DNA of 64,000 nucleotides from Cacajao melanocephalus (GCA_963573385.1 CAUYLG010026969.1:124001-188000), one strand, 5' to 3'. Shown: positions 38,965 to 55,059, numbered from the stretch's first letter. The notes: generated from the sequence alone by a model not told the origin. Made by a program: numbers and translations.

Positions 38965-41900
38965 GTAAGGAGAAGGAATTTGGGGAGGTCGGCAAGAGGG
39001 TGAGAATGGGGACGAGGTGGAGGTTAAAGGGGGAGGCAAAGGCTCTGGAGGAGGAGGAAGGTGTGTCTGTGCTATCGGCTCCTGTTGATGGAGCCTGGTC
39101 TGTCTTTCTCATGGTGTCAAGTTCGTTGTCTGATTACCCATTAACTAGCCCCTCCCTTGACGGTCTGCCAGGCCTGGTCGGTCTGGAGCTCCCCACAGAC
39201 ACTGATCTCAGTTTCCCCCAGAGTGTGAGTGTAGGCCTCTGAAGGCAGCTGCCTTTGGGGAGGCCTAGGGGTGAACTTTATGCCCCCCTCAGCTCTCTGG
39301 ACCAAAATCCGTCCAGGAAAACAGGATGCCGGAGCCCCGGAGTCGTCAGCTTAGCAGTTGCCTGGCCTCCGGATGCCTCCCAGGTAATAATGCCCTGTCA
39401 CTCTGCAAACGCTCCTCCTGATTCCATCCTGCACCACTGTTGTTCCGTGCCCTCACCAGAGATACCCCTGTGTTCCTCTCCTGCTTCAAAGCGCTTCTGC
39501 CTGAGGCTCGCTGTCCTTCCCGGCGGCTTCTGGAGCTGGCTGAGGGTTGGATGTTGACATTCCTTCTGTTTCCTTGACCCTATTACCCCTTTTGAAATTT
39601 ACTTATTTAATACATAGGCTCTGTTCTAGTTACATACATTTTTAAAAATGTATCTTTCCTCATAAGCTTACATTCTAGAGGGCTTAGAGGAGGATTTTCA
39701 TCGTCCCCATTTACATCTCCCTGTCTCAGAGGAGTGGGTGTTTCCAAGTCTGGGCAACAGTGGGAAGAGTCATAACGGGGCTTCCCTTCTTTCCCTTTAG
39801 GGGAGCAGATCCTAGCGTGGGCCCCAGGGGTGAGGAAGGGGCTGGAACCGGAATTGTCTGGAACCCTGATCTGTACCAACTTGAGGGTCACCTTCCAGCC
39901 CTGTGGATGGCGGCGGAATCAGGTGAGATGGTTGGGCCAACAGAAATGACAGCTAGTGGAAATGGGTAGGGGATTCTAGCAGGATTTAGACAAACTTATG
40001 GGTTAAGGGCTGCCTTGTATGTATCACTGATAATCAGTGGGAACTCTGTCTAGGGTGGTTGCCCCCTAGAGGGGTTGGGGCTGCCAGGGTAGGAAAATGG
40101 GCTATTTCAGATGTCTGTACCATCAGTCATGTGCTTCCTCTAGGACACTCCCTTGAGCAGTGAATATGATTTTGCCCTGGTCAACATTGGGCGATTGGAG
40201 GCTGGTAAGTTGGGGGGTTTTGGTGAAGGGGTTCACTGGGGGTGTTGGAACTCCCTTCTCCTCATCCTTCCTCTATTATCAGAAAACAGCCAGGGATGGA
40301 GTGGGACGGGCTGGAAGAGTCCCTTCTGGAGGGACCCTGGTCCATGCACTGCTCTGTATCTCTTGACATCAGTGAGCGGCTTGTCCCGAGTCCAGCTCCT
40401 CCGTCCAGGATCCCTGCTTAAATTTACCCCTGAGGAGATTCTGATTCATGGCCGAGACTTCCGGCTGCTCAGAGTTGCTTTTCAGGCCGGAGGCCTAGAG
40501 CCTCAGGCTTTTCAGGTAAGAGGCCCCTAACCTGAGGCTTCCTCCTCTCCCCAGAACCTTGGGATCCTCTCCCTGACAATTGCTGAGACTCCTCCAGCCC
40601 CTGGGATCCTCACATCATTCCCTCTGCTTCTCTCAATGAAAGGCTAAAAGGCTGGGATAAATGATCTCCTAATGAGAGTAAGGAGCCTGCCCTCTAGCCT
40701 GACTCTGCCAATTACCAGCAGTGTGACTGTGGGCGAGTTTCCTCCTCTCAAAAGCCAGGATTCCACCCAGAATGATCATTCTAGGATTCTGCGGTTCTAG
40801 ATGTGTTCTCCAGACCCCAGTCCCCATGGCCTGAGGAAGCCCCCTTCTCTAGAGACCGTCTTCACTGTTCTTTGTTCTTGGCAAAGAGAGTGGAGCAACA
40901 CATGGGCTCCGTTTCCTTCTTTTCACGAACTCAGCCTAAGCCAAAAGGATGGAATGTCCTTTCCTCCACAGGTGACCATGGCCATTGTCCAAGCCAGAGC
41001 TCAGAGCAGTCAAGCCCAACAGTATTTGGGGATAACCCTGAGCAAGGCTGGTGAGTGAGGGGGCTTTAGGGTAAGGAAGAGTCTGAAAAAGCAGAGATGG
41101 CCTAGGACAAAGAGCTGAGAAGCTGTCTCTGGTTTTCTCCTTCCTCCTCTATGTCTCACTCCTGTTCTAGGCCAGGGTTCTGGCTCCAGAAAACCACCAA
41201 TTCCTCTCATGGAGACAGCAGAAGACTGGGAGACTGAGCGGAAGAAGCAGGGAGCCAGAGGCTGGAGGGTGAGCACGGTCAACGAGAGGTTCGACGTAGC
41301 CACCAGGTGATTGTCCAGTGCACCCCAACCCTGCTGCTCTCCCCGTCTTCCCTTAGTTCCTTGATCCTCTAAAGCTAGGGCTTCCCCCAGTCTCCAGCCT
41401 CCTAGGACGTCCACAAAGCTATCTCCTAGGCTGGGCACGGTGGCTCACGCCTGTAATCCCAGCACCTTGGGAGGCCGAGGTGGGAGGATCACCTGAGGTC
41501 GGGAGTTTGAGACCAGCCTGACCAACATGGAGAAACCCTGGCTCTACTAAAAATACAAAAAAATTAGTTGGGCGTGGTGGTGCACACCTGTAATCCCAGC
41601 TACTCAGAAGGCTGAGGCAGGAACACTTGGGAGGTGGAGGTTTCGGCGAGCTGAGATTGTGCCATTGCACTCCAGCTGGGCAACAAGAGTGAAACTCCGT
41701 CTCAAAAAAAAAAAAAAAAGCTATCTCCCTCACCTCCTAGATCCCTTAACCTGAGATCCCTTGGAATGGTCCCTCTGAAGCAGCTTCCTTGTAATAACAG
41801 CTTTACATTATAATGAAGTCGCTGAGCCAAACTGTAACCCCACTCTCATTTCACAGCCTCCCCCGTTACTTCTGGGTCCCTAACCGAATTCTGGACAGTG

Positions 41901-44345
41901 AGATCAGGAGAGCATTTGGCCACTTTCATCAGGGCCGTGGACCGGTCAGTGTGAGGGTCAGGGTAATGGCTGTGGATTAGAGGGTCACGGGAGGCTGGGG
42001 ACAATGTGGAGCGAGGAACCTCTGCGAAGTCAGCATGGGGGCAAGGGTAGCGTGGCTAGGCGTTTCTCCCACAGTGACCCTCTTCTGCCCCATCTGAAGC
42101 GCTTGTCCTGGCATCACCCTGGGGGCAGTGATCTTCTCCGCTGCGGAGGCTTCTATACAGCCAGCGACCCTAACAAGGAGGATATCAGGTGAGGGAGGCT
42201 TGATGAGGAGAATCGAGGGTTAGGGGGTCAGGACAGATTCCTTCTCTTATTTCCTGACTCCGTCACCTCCAGAGCAGTAGAGTCGATGCTCCAGGCTGGG
42301 CATTCGGATGTTGTCCTGGTGGACAGTATGGAGGAGATGCCCAGCCTTGCAGATGTCCAACTTGCCCACCTGAGGCTGCGGGCCCTCTGCCTGCCTGGTG
42401 AGAAGAACCTTTGAACCCTCACCCTCACCCGTAGGTCTGCTGACCCTAACCTGGTCAACCCTTTGCTTGCTGTAGATGAGTAGCTCTTTAGCCTGCTCAC
42501 CTCCCATCTCTCCCACAGACTCACTGATTTCCTGTCTTCTTGACCCCAATTTATTCTTTTCTAAACAGCTGTATTAAGACATAATGTACGTATCATAAAA
42601 TTTAGCCTTCACTGAAGTATACAATTCAGTGAGTTTTATTGTATTTACAATGTTGTACAACCATCACCACCGTTTAATTTTAGAAAACCATCCTGGCCAT
42701 TTACGATTACTTTTCGTTCCTATTTTTAACCCAGCAGGCTATCAACCTGAATGTTGAGTTCTCCTAATCTCTTTGCCCTCTGATCTCTCTGCCCGCTAAC
42801 AGATGCATCCGTAGCTGAGGATAAATGGCTTTCAGCCCTGGAAGGGACACGATGGCTGGACTACGTCAGGTACTCCCTTACTTCTTCCAGCCGTCATTTA
42901 TAATTCAGCCTTCCTCGACCTTCTATTAACCTGGACTCCTCAATGGCCTTTCATTAATTCTTCTCTTCGGTTTCCCAAGAAGACTGCCATTCGCTGCTCT
43001 TTAGAAGGAGGAGGGGCAGGATTTGGAGTCGGCCTCATTCCATCCCATGACCCATTCCCCTAGGCTTATCATTTTTCCTCCCTCTTCCCCACCTGCTCCT
43101 CCAGGGCTTGCCTTCGAAAGGCCAGTGACATTTCAGTATTAATGACATCCAGGGTTCGTTCTGTAATACTTCAAGGTGAGTTCCTTGGGTAAGCCCGTTC
43201 CATTCTTTGCCTCTTTTCTTCACCCACCTGACCAGATTGCATTCAGGGAGGGAGGACCATAAGGCTTCCTCCTCTCCTGTTCCTGGGAACTGCCCATGAA
43301 CTCTACTCTCTACCTTCAGTGCTACCTCGGCCCCCCTACATCGTGTGGTCCCTGACGCTAGGATGGTCTTAGCCGCTTTGTTCCTTTCCTTCCATCAGTG
43401 GATGGGGACTGGGGTTGGGGTGCGAAGGGCAGTTTGGAAGCTGGTTTGAGAATTGTGATTCTGCCCCTTACATGTGGAACTGGGTATTTCTATCCGGGTG
43501 GAGTCTAGGAAGTGAATCATTCAAGGTCTTTGTTTTCTCTTCACTTCTATGTGCTCTCTCAATCCTGCCTACCCCAAACCTTTCCCCTCTGTGCCTCTCA
43601 CTTCTCCCTGCCATGTTTCTCTTCTCATTCTCTCCTGCCCTAGTTTCTTGGACCCCTCTTCTTTGTCCCTTCTTCCTCTTCATCACCCAGAGCGCGGTGA
43701 TCGTGATCTCAATGGCCTCCTCTCTTCACTCGTCCAGCTGCTTTCAGCTCCTGAAGCCCGAACGCTGTTTGGCTTCCAATCACTAGTGCAACGAGAGTGG
43801 GTGGCAGCTGGACACCCCTTCCTGACTCGGCTTGGGGGAACTGGGGCCAGTGAAGAGGTGAGAACAATTCGGGACGGCATTGGAGGGATATTACTAAAGA
43901 AGTCAGAGAATGAGTATGTTCTTTCGTCTAATCCACTGGAAGTGAATCAGGTCAGAAAGGCCCCAAGGTTAGGCTGAGACGAAGATCCAGATGAGTGAGG
44001 CGCCACAGTCCCTTCTGCCCTCCATTCAGATTTTCATTCCCTGACTTCCATAGTGCCCCCTATTCCCTGTGTTCCCCATTCCCCTATCATTTCATCATCC
44101 TCCCTCTTGGGGTCCCAATAATCCCTTCCAACCTCTTAATTTCTCCTTCTCAGTCCCCGGTGTTCCTCCTCTTCCTTGATTGCGTCTGGCAGCTCCTCCA
44201 GCAGTTTCCAGCTGATTTTGAATTCTCTGAGTTTTTCCTTCTTGCTCTTCATGACAGTGTCAGGGTTCCTGACACCCTCACCTTCCTGAGAAATAGCCCC
44301 TGGGAGCGTGGAAAGCAGAGCGGGCAGGTCAGTGACCTCTGTTTT

Positions 44346-44383
<38 letters not shown>

Positions 44384-45937
44384 CATTGGTCTTCATTTGT
44401 TTTATGAGAAGTGAGGTCTGTGGGTGGGGAGGGGGACATTTATTCTCACTTTCGGGATGGGCCTTTTGCCCTACATCGTTCCTAGGACAAGAGGGGAGGG
44501 TGTCATGATTTGTCTCTAGATGTGGGAGAACTGTGTGTAACCATCCTTTTTCTTGCTTCCTCTGTCCAGTTAAACTCATATACACAAGTCTACACTCCAG
44601 GACACTCTCAGCCCCCAGCTGGGAACTCTTTTAACCCGCAGCTGTCTGTCTGGGACTGGGATTTACGCTACAACAGTGCACAGATACTACAATTCCAGAA
44701 TCCTGGCTATGATGTGGAACACTGCCCAGATTCCTGGCTCCCTAGACCGCAGGTGAAGTGTCTAAATTTCCTAAATTCCCACAGGCTTATGCCGCTAGAC
44801 AGGGAGAAGTGAAAGATACAACGTCTTGAGTTCCTTAGGGGAAGCTCCCCACTATTCTTCTGCAGCTGTCACTGATAGTCCCTGGCTGTCCCTAGTAAGA
44901 CAGACAGATGTCCTAGAATAGCACAGAGGGCATCCTTTTTGTCCTTACTCCAGTCTGTTTACCCGTCTTCCTGTCTCATGCACACATACGTTTCCCTAAA
45001 ATCAACCTTAATCAGTCCTGAGGCCTTGTTGAGAAGGGTAGAAGAGTTCTCATCGGTAGGCTTGGGGTTCTAGTCACCAGTGCAGTGAGTGGGTGCCCGC
45101 AGGACACCCTATCCTGATTCAGATTGGGGAAACTAGGGTTATCTGGTCTCTCAGTTACGAGTTGATTTCCTTTTCCCTTTAGCCGAGTTTCCTGGTTCCT
45201 GGACCCCCCAATTCTGTGTGGCTCTTCTCTAGAGGGGCGTTGACCCCCTTGAATCAGCTTTGTCCTTGGCGGGACAGTCCCTCCCTGCTGGCAGTCTCTT
45301 CTCGTTGGCTCCCTCGACCTGCTATCTCCTCTGAAAGCCTGGCTGACCAGGAATGGGGGCTCCCCTCACATTGGGGAGCTTGCCCTTTACCTCCAGGGCT
45401 GCTGCTGCCTGGCTATCTGGGACCTCAGATCAGGCTCTGGAGACGTTGCTACCTGAGGGGAAGGCCTGAGGTCCAGGTAAGAAGGGAAAACGGACTGGAA
45501 GTGGGAGAAGGAACTTGACTGCTGAATGACATGAACAGGATCTGGAAAGGCAAGAAGCTGGAGGATGGGAGGACTGGGACAGTGCCACTCCTGTTGGCAT
45601 CCAACAGGGTTTGGGAGTGTAGGAGGTAGGGGAAAGTGCTTGTGGCTTAGATTAAGTGGAATTTAGGGCATAGCTGGAAAGGGAAACAGCATTAAGGACA
45701 CCAGAGGTAGCAGACAGAAATTAGAAGCAGAGGGCCAGAGCTGCAACGGTATTCCTCTGTTCCTCTTTGCCTCCTCCCCAGACTGGCCTCTCAGCTCCCA
45801 TAATCTCTGGCCTCCAGGATGAGCTATCCCATCTTCAGGAGCTATTACGGAAATGGACACCAAGAATATCTCCTGAGGATCACTCCAAGAAAAGAGATCC
45901 AAATACCATTCCCTCTCAGTCCCATGGAAATTGCTAG
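38899..45937 (+). CDS. MTMR11: MTMR11 myotubularin-related pseudophosphatase, complete CDS in 17 exons
   Basis: Myotubularin family, inactive branch (with MTMR10 and MTMR12); such proteins usually act as adaptors of active 3-phosphatases. The 17 exons sum to 2112 nt, 703 residues plus TAG, starting [22 protein letters not shown]-like N-terminal region (about 55-200) is followed by the myotubularin signature core ([30 protein letters not shown]). The active-site loop is destroyed: where catalytic relatives have HCSDGWDRT, this protein has LQERGDRDL (about 378-386), so the nucleophile Cys is Gln379 and the Arg is Asp385. The C-terminal part has [22 protein letters not shown], a conserved MTM element. 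The stop appears early relative to a downstream frame encoding a plausible old C-terminus; see findings. Confidence 0.94.
39293..39383 (+). CDS. MTMR11: MTMR11 coding exon 2
   Basis: Residues 23-52. Acceptor tgcccccctcag ends at 39292 and donor gtaata. Encodes [19 protein letters not shown]. An internal Met could serve shorter isoforms. Confidence 0.8.
39801..39922 (+). CDS. MTMR11: MTMR11 coding exon 3
   Basis: Residues 53-93. Acceptor tttccctttag, donor gtgaga. [21 protein letters not shown] begins the GRAM-like fold. Confidence 0.92.
40144..40204 (+). CDS. MTMR11: MTMR11 coding exon 4
   Basis: Residues 94-113 ([20 protein letters not shown]). Acceptor cttcctctag, donor gtaagt. Confidence 0.92.
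40373..40515 (+). CDS. MTMR11: MTMR11 coding exon 5
   Basis: Residues 114-161. Acceptor cttgacatcag, donor gtaaga. Encodes [15 protein letters not shown], a GRAM-domain strand pair. Confidence 0.92.
40680..40790. repeat. MIR fragment
   Basis: ctgactctgccaattaccagcagtgtgac...gagtttcctcc, in MTMR11 intron 5. Confidence 0.5.
40972..41050 (+). CDS. MTMR11: MTMR11 coding exon 6
   Basis: Residues 162-187 ([18 protein letters not shown]...). Acceptor tttcctccacag, donor gtgagt. Confidence 0.92.
41171..41306 (+). CDS. MTMR11: MTMR11 coding exon 7
   Basis: Residues 188-232. Acceptor cctgttctag, donor gtgatt. Encodes [18 protein letters not shown] and NERFDVATS. Confidence 0.92.
41427..41719 (+). 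repeat. Alu in MTMR11 intron 7
   Basis: The word agctatctcc occurs just before (41419) and after (41719), its target duplication. Confidence 0.92.
41857..41944 (+). CDS. MTMR11: MTMR11 coding exon 8
   Basis: Residues 233-262. Acceptor catttcacag, donor gtcagt. [20 protein letters not shown] is a conserved myotubularin entry motif. An Alu fills much of the intron before it. Confidence 0.92.
42100..42188 (+). CDS. MTMR11: MTMR11 coding exon 9
   Basis: Residues 263-291. The acceptor used is catctgaag at 42099, because only this keeps [13 protein letters not shown] in frame. A stronger-looking AG at 42074 would add 25 nt beginning with TGA. Donor gtgagg. Confidence 0.85.
42273..42397 (+). CDS. 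MTMR11: MTMR11 coding exon 10
   Basis: Residues 292-333 ([20 protein letters not shown]...). Acceptor gtcacctccag, donor gtgaga. Confidence 0.92.
42545..42745 (-). repeat. L1M-like fragment
   Basis: attaagacataatgtacg...tacaattcagtgag...acaaccatcaccacc, in MTMR11 intron 10. Confidence 0.6.
42803..42869 (+). CDS. MTMR11: MTMR11 coding exon 11
   Basis: Residues 334-355 ([21 protein letters not shown]). Acceptor cgctaacag, donor gtactc. The intron before it holds an L1M-like fragment. Confidence 0.92.
43105..43175 (+). CDS. MTMR11: MTMR11 coding exon 12
   Basis: Residues 356-379, ending SVILQ, the strand leading into the degenerate active-site loop. Acceptor gctcctccag, donor gtgagt. Confidence 0.92.
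43691..43857 (+). CDS. MTMR11: MTMR11 coding exon 13
   Basis: Residues 380-435. Acceptor catcacccag, donor gtgaga. Starts [18 protein letters not shown], the substituted P-loop and following helix. Its last roughly 80 nt have a decayed copy in intron 15. Confidence 0.93.
44154..44327 (+). CDS. MTMR11: MTMR11 coding exon 14
   Basis: Residues 436-493 ([21 protein letters not shown]...). Acceptor ctccttctcag, donor gtcagt. Confidence 0.93.
44349..44380. repeat. (GT)n microsatellite, MTMR11 intron 14
   Basis: Lies about 20 bases after the exon 14 donor. Confidence 0.95.
44570..44752 (+). CDS. MTMR11: MTMR11 coding exon 15
   Basis: Residues 494-554 ([19 protein letters not shown]...[11 protein letters not shown]). 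Acceptor cctctgtccag, donor gtgaag. Confidence 0.93.
45059..45140 (+). pseudogene. Decayed partial copy of MTMR11 exon 13 in intron 15
   Basis: Aligns by eye with exon 13 at about 43771-43848, in the same orientation. Shared runs include gagtgggtg, ggacaccc, tcctga and ttgggg, interrupted by scattered substitutions and a 2-nt gap. It lies about 40 bases before the exon 16 acceptor and shows no usable splice sites of its own that I can see. Confidence 0.7.
45183..45476 (+). CDS. MTMR11: MTMR11 coding exon 16
   Basis: Residues 555-652. Acceptor ttttccctttag, donor gtaaga. A Leu/Pro/Trp-rich C-terminal region ([19 protein letters not shown]) ending GRPEVQ. Confidence 0.93.
45782..45937 (+). CDS. 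MTMR11: MTMR11 terminal coding exon 17
   Basis: Residues 653-703 and TAG. Acceptor cctcctccccag. Contains the coiled-coil-like helix [15 protein letters not shown]. The final residues (SQSHGNC) look unlike a conserved end, while the +1 frame reads [15 protein letters not shown] to a TAG at 45972-45974. Confidence 0.85.
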   Translation, partial: TGLSAPIISGLQDELSHLQELLRKWTPRISPEDHSKKRDPNTIPSQSHGNC

Positions 45938-46001
45938 CATTCTCAAAGGCAGGGTAGAAGAGGATCTGGGGTAGAGGAGGGTTCTGTTTAATCCTCCCAT
46001 T

Positions 46002-46267
46002 TTTTTGGGGGGGGAGGGGGAAAGAGAGTCCTGCTCTGTCACCAGGCTAGAGTGCAGTGACACAATCTCGGCTCACTGCAACTTCTGATTCTCCTGCCTC
46101 AGTCTCCCGAGTAGCTGGGACTACAGGCATGTGCCACCACGCTCCGCTAATTTTTGTATTTTTAGTAGAGACAGGGTTTCACCATGTTGGCCAGGATGGT
46201 TTCGATCTCTGACGTTGTGATCTGCCTGCCTCGGCCTCGCAAATTGGTGGGATTACAGCCACTGTGC
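46002..46267 (-). repeat. Alu in MTMR11 3' flank
   Basis: Deleted in the first arm. Its A-tail complement has a G-rich run (46006-46020). Confidence 0.85.
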
Positions 46268-46421
46268 AATGCCTTAATCCTTTTTTTTTTTTTTTTTTTT
46301 TTTTTTGTATCTGGACTTGCAGCTTTCACACTCCAGCCGTTAGACAAGTTCACTAAGATGTGAGTTTCTGTTGCAGATGGCGGTGTTAACCTCTCCGACG
46401 CTTGTCGTGTCTTGTTTGGTT

Positions 46422-46459
46422 CCTGCAGATATTTTTGTTTCCTGCAGATATTTTTGTTT
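46422..46459. repeat. 19-bp exact tandem duplication
   Basis: Two head-to-tail copies of cctgcagatatttttgttt. Confidence 0.97.
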
Positions 46460-46765
46460 CTTGTGAAGAATTAAGAAACAAAAACAATCCAGAAAACGAT
46501 TGGTTCTTTTAGGCCAGTTCCATCCCTTCTGAATAACCAGATGTTAAATTGTGAGATCAGAGATGCTATTCATTAGTCCCAACAAGACGGCCCCGCCTTG
46601 CTGCTGCTTTAATTCCAACTTCTATTTCCTTAGTTTTCTATGGGAATGAGGTGGATACAGGAAACACCCTGTCTCCTCTGTGTATTTTTGTAGTGGAATT
46701 TCTATTTAAGGGATTCATTAAAGCATAGTATTTATACACATTGCTGGCATTGTTTCTTGTGTTTG

Positions 46766-46771
46766 AATAAA
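46766..46771 (+). terminator. Candidate MTMR11 poly(A) signal
   Basis: AATAAA in gtttgaataaagg, the last canonical hexamer before the SF3B4 promoter. Confidence 0.4.
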
Positions 46772-46950
46772 GGATTCTCCTACGTAGCAAAGAGTGGTGG
46801 GTAAAAGGTGGCTGCGACTCAAGAGGGAAACGCATCCACCATATTATTGCTAAGGAAACAGAGGAACTGGGTCTGGTGAGGCGCTGCAGAATTAAAGTGC
46901 AGTTTGGGGAAAGGGTTGGATGGGGCACGAGCATGTCAAGATGTTGTCGC

Positions 46951-47269
<319 letters not shown>

Positions 47270-47679
47270 CTAGAAATCCAGACTGAAGTCTCTGATCCCA
47301 TCCACCCAGCAGCTGTGGTCACACACCCTTGGAGCAGCCCGATTCCCACTACCCTCCCCCTCCCCATGTTATTACGACGAGGTGAGCGCAGACGTCACTC
47401 CAGCTCAGACATTCCGCAGTCTCTCCTCCCCTGAGGGAAAACCAATACCTCCAGCCCAAATCAGGGCTGTGAGGCCAAATCTGCAAGAAGGCTGCAGGTG
47501 AGATGGAAGGTTCCGTCTGCGCCTGAAAGCAGCCGAGTCCTCCGGCTGGGGGGACTCGTCAGCAAAGCCTTCTCTAGGCAACAAAAGAAGAATCAGTGGC
47601 CACAAAATATAGCAAAAGTCAAGTCTTGTTCTTTTAGCTTTCCAATTTACATTTTTGGGAGCAGTGTGATCTTTCAAGT

Positions 47680-47942
47680 CTAGCAGTGCATCAAGAGGGT
47701 CTGAGCGTTTCCGTTTCGCCCTCCTCGCTCACGAACAGCCGCACACCTGCGCGGGAGCGGAGGACTCTTATCAGCGGACCCAGACTAAGTCCGGGAGGCT
47801 CCTAAGATGGCTGCCGCTGCTTCCAGGCACCTCCTCTTCCGCGGCCCCGCCCACCATACGTCTGCCTTCGCCCCGGAAGTGGAAGTCGGGCTGAGGTCAG
47901 AGAGCGGAACCGCTGCTGGGAGACGGCGGGAGCTCTTTCGCC
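47680..47942 (+). promoter_or_regulatory. SF3B4: SF3B4 promoter and 5' UTR, CpG-rich
   Basis: TATA-less CG-rich block just before the SF3B4 ATG. A YY1-like AAGATGGCTGCC lies at 47804, a GC box (ccccgccc) near 47845 and an ETS core CCGGAAGT at 47873-47880, the usual set for a housekeeping gene. The start site probably lies between 47850 and 47920 (inferred). Confidence 0.6.
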
Positions 47943-53365
<5,423 letters not shown>

Positions 53366-53590
53366 ATTCACATTTTCCTTCCTCCTGTTACATCTTCCCA
53401 ATATCTTTTCGATTCCTTGGACCAATCAGAGATGCTGTAGCTCCTTGGGGCTAAGGCACTCATCTCTTTGAGCACCCCACCCCATTCCCCTTTTTAATGT
53501 AACTTTTTCCACAGGAGGTACTACTTTTTTATGTTGGTCCTGAGTATTTTGCAGATGCACAGAGAAAATAAAACTAAACTCCTTGTTTAG
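53366..53590 (+). other. SF3B4: SF3B4 3' UTR with poly(A) signal
   Basis: Short UTR; AATAAA at 53567-53572 is followed by cttgtttagctgtggtgttttcc, a GT-rich downstream element. Confidence 0.8.
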
Positions 53591-53648
53591 CTGTGGTGTT
53601 TTCCTTGACAGCAGTACCTTTTCTCTTTTTCTTTAAGAAGAGATGTCA

Positions 53649-53802
53649 TTAGCCAGGTGTGGTGGTGCACACCTGTAGTCCCAGCTACTCTGGAGGCTGA
53701 GGTAGGAGGATTGCTTGAACCCAGGAGGTTGTAGTGAGTTGAGATCACACCACTATACTCCAGCCTGGGCGACAGAGCGAGACTGTCTCAAAAGAAAAAA
53801 GA
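53649..53802 (+). repeat. Alu right arm only
   Basis: Starts at ttagccaggtgtgg. The word agagatgtcat/agagatgtcag flanks it. Confidence 0.85.
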
Positions 53803-53863
53803 GATGTCAGAGTATCATGAAAAGAATGGTAAGGTAGGAGTAGGAGCAAGGGTGCTTACTCCA

Positions 53864-54162
53864 CATTTTTTTTTTTTTTTTTTTGAGACTGAGTCTCACT
53901 CTGTCACCAAGGCTGGAGTGTACTGGTGTGATCACGGCTCACTGTGGCCTTATCAGGCTCAGGTGATCCTCCCACCTCAGCCTCCCAGGTAGCTGGGACC
54001 ACAGGCGTGTGCCACCACACTCAGCTAATTTTTGTATTTTTTGTATAGATGAGGTTTTGCCATGTTGCCCAGGCTGGTCTTGAGCTCCTGGGCTCAAGCG
54101 ATCCCTCTGCCTCAGCCTCCCAAAGTGCTGCGATTACAGGTGTGAGACACCTTGCCCAGCTG
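53864..54162 (-). repeat. Alu
   Basis: About 60 bp from the sense fragment upstream, in inverted orientation. Confidence 0.9.
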
Positions 54163-54620
54163 GATTATTTTAAAGTGAGAGCAGATATACCTGGATGTAG
54201 CCTGGCAGAAATGAAATAACGTGCACTAAGCAATTCATTGCAGCACCATTTGTAATGGTAGTAGATTGGAAACGACTCACCTCTCCATCAGTAAAGGGAC
54301 TGGTTGAATAAACTTTTTTGTGTTTATACAGTAGAGTACTGTGCAGTGGTAAAAAGGAATGAGGAAGATCTCTACATACTGCTGTGGCGAAATCTCCAAG
54401 TGAAGAAAATAATGTGTATAGTATGTATGTACAGTGTGCTACCTTCTCTAAGGGTGGTATATATGTATGTGTTTAACGTTTTAAAAAATGGGTAAAGCAG
54501 ATACTAATGGAAATTGATAATACTGGGGAGGGAGGGAATATTGAGGGAAGTTGGATGTCTCTGAGTATACTGTGTTCATGTGTTTTTCATTTGGAACAAT
54601 ATAGATGTCTTAGGATGAAA
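54160..54620 (+). repeat. L1 3'-end fragment
   Basis: tgcagcaccatttgtaatgg...agagtactgtgcagtggtaaaaagg is the L1M terminal region. Confidence 0.6.
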
Positions 54621-54855
54621 AAAGTTAAAATGAGTAAATGAGACAGTAAATGTTCCATATGTGTTCCATTTGCTTCTGTTTCTACAGATGTCTAAGCAGT
54701 CAGATAAGGAGTTTGTGTTTCAGTTTTTTTTCTCATTCTCAGTCCTTCAAACCTGATTTTCATCACATTCAAATCTGAGTTTAAAGACTTTTCAGTAGAC
54801 TGAGTCCAATGGCTTTTTTCTCCCATGTGTTCTTTGCCACATTTAATCCTGTTAA

Positions 54856-55059
54856 GTTTCTTTCTTTTTTGAGATAGAGTCTCACTCTGTTATGGAGTGC
54901 AATGGCACACTCAGCTCACTGCAACCTCCACCTCCCGGGTTCAAGTGATTCTTCTGCCTCAGCCTCTCGAGTAGTTGGGATTATTGGTGCGCGGCACCAC
55001 GCCTCGCTAATTTTTTGTATTTTTAGTAGGGACAGGGTTTCACCATGTTGGGTCAGGCT
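54856..55059 (-). repeat. Alu, 5'-truncated
   Basis: Ends at accatgttgggtcaggctgg. Confidence 0.88.

Larger units (their letters stand above)
45938..46790 (+). other. MTMR11: MTMR11 3' UTR and flank
   Basis: Non-coding. Holds an antisense Alu (46002-46267), a poly-T run, a 19-bp exact tandem duplication with an adjoining 12-bp hairpin (46422-46484), ATTAAA near 46710 and AATAAA at 46766, the likely poly(A) signal. The true end is not certain. Confidence 0.45.
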
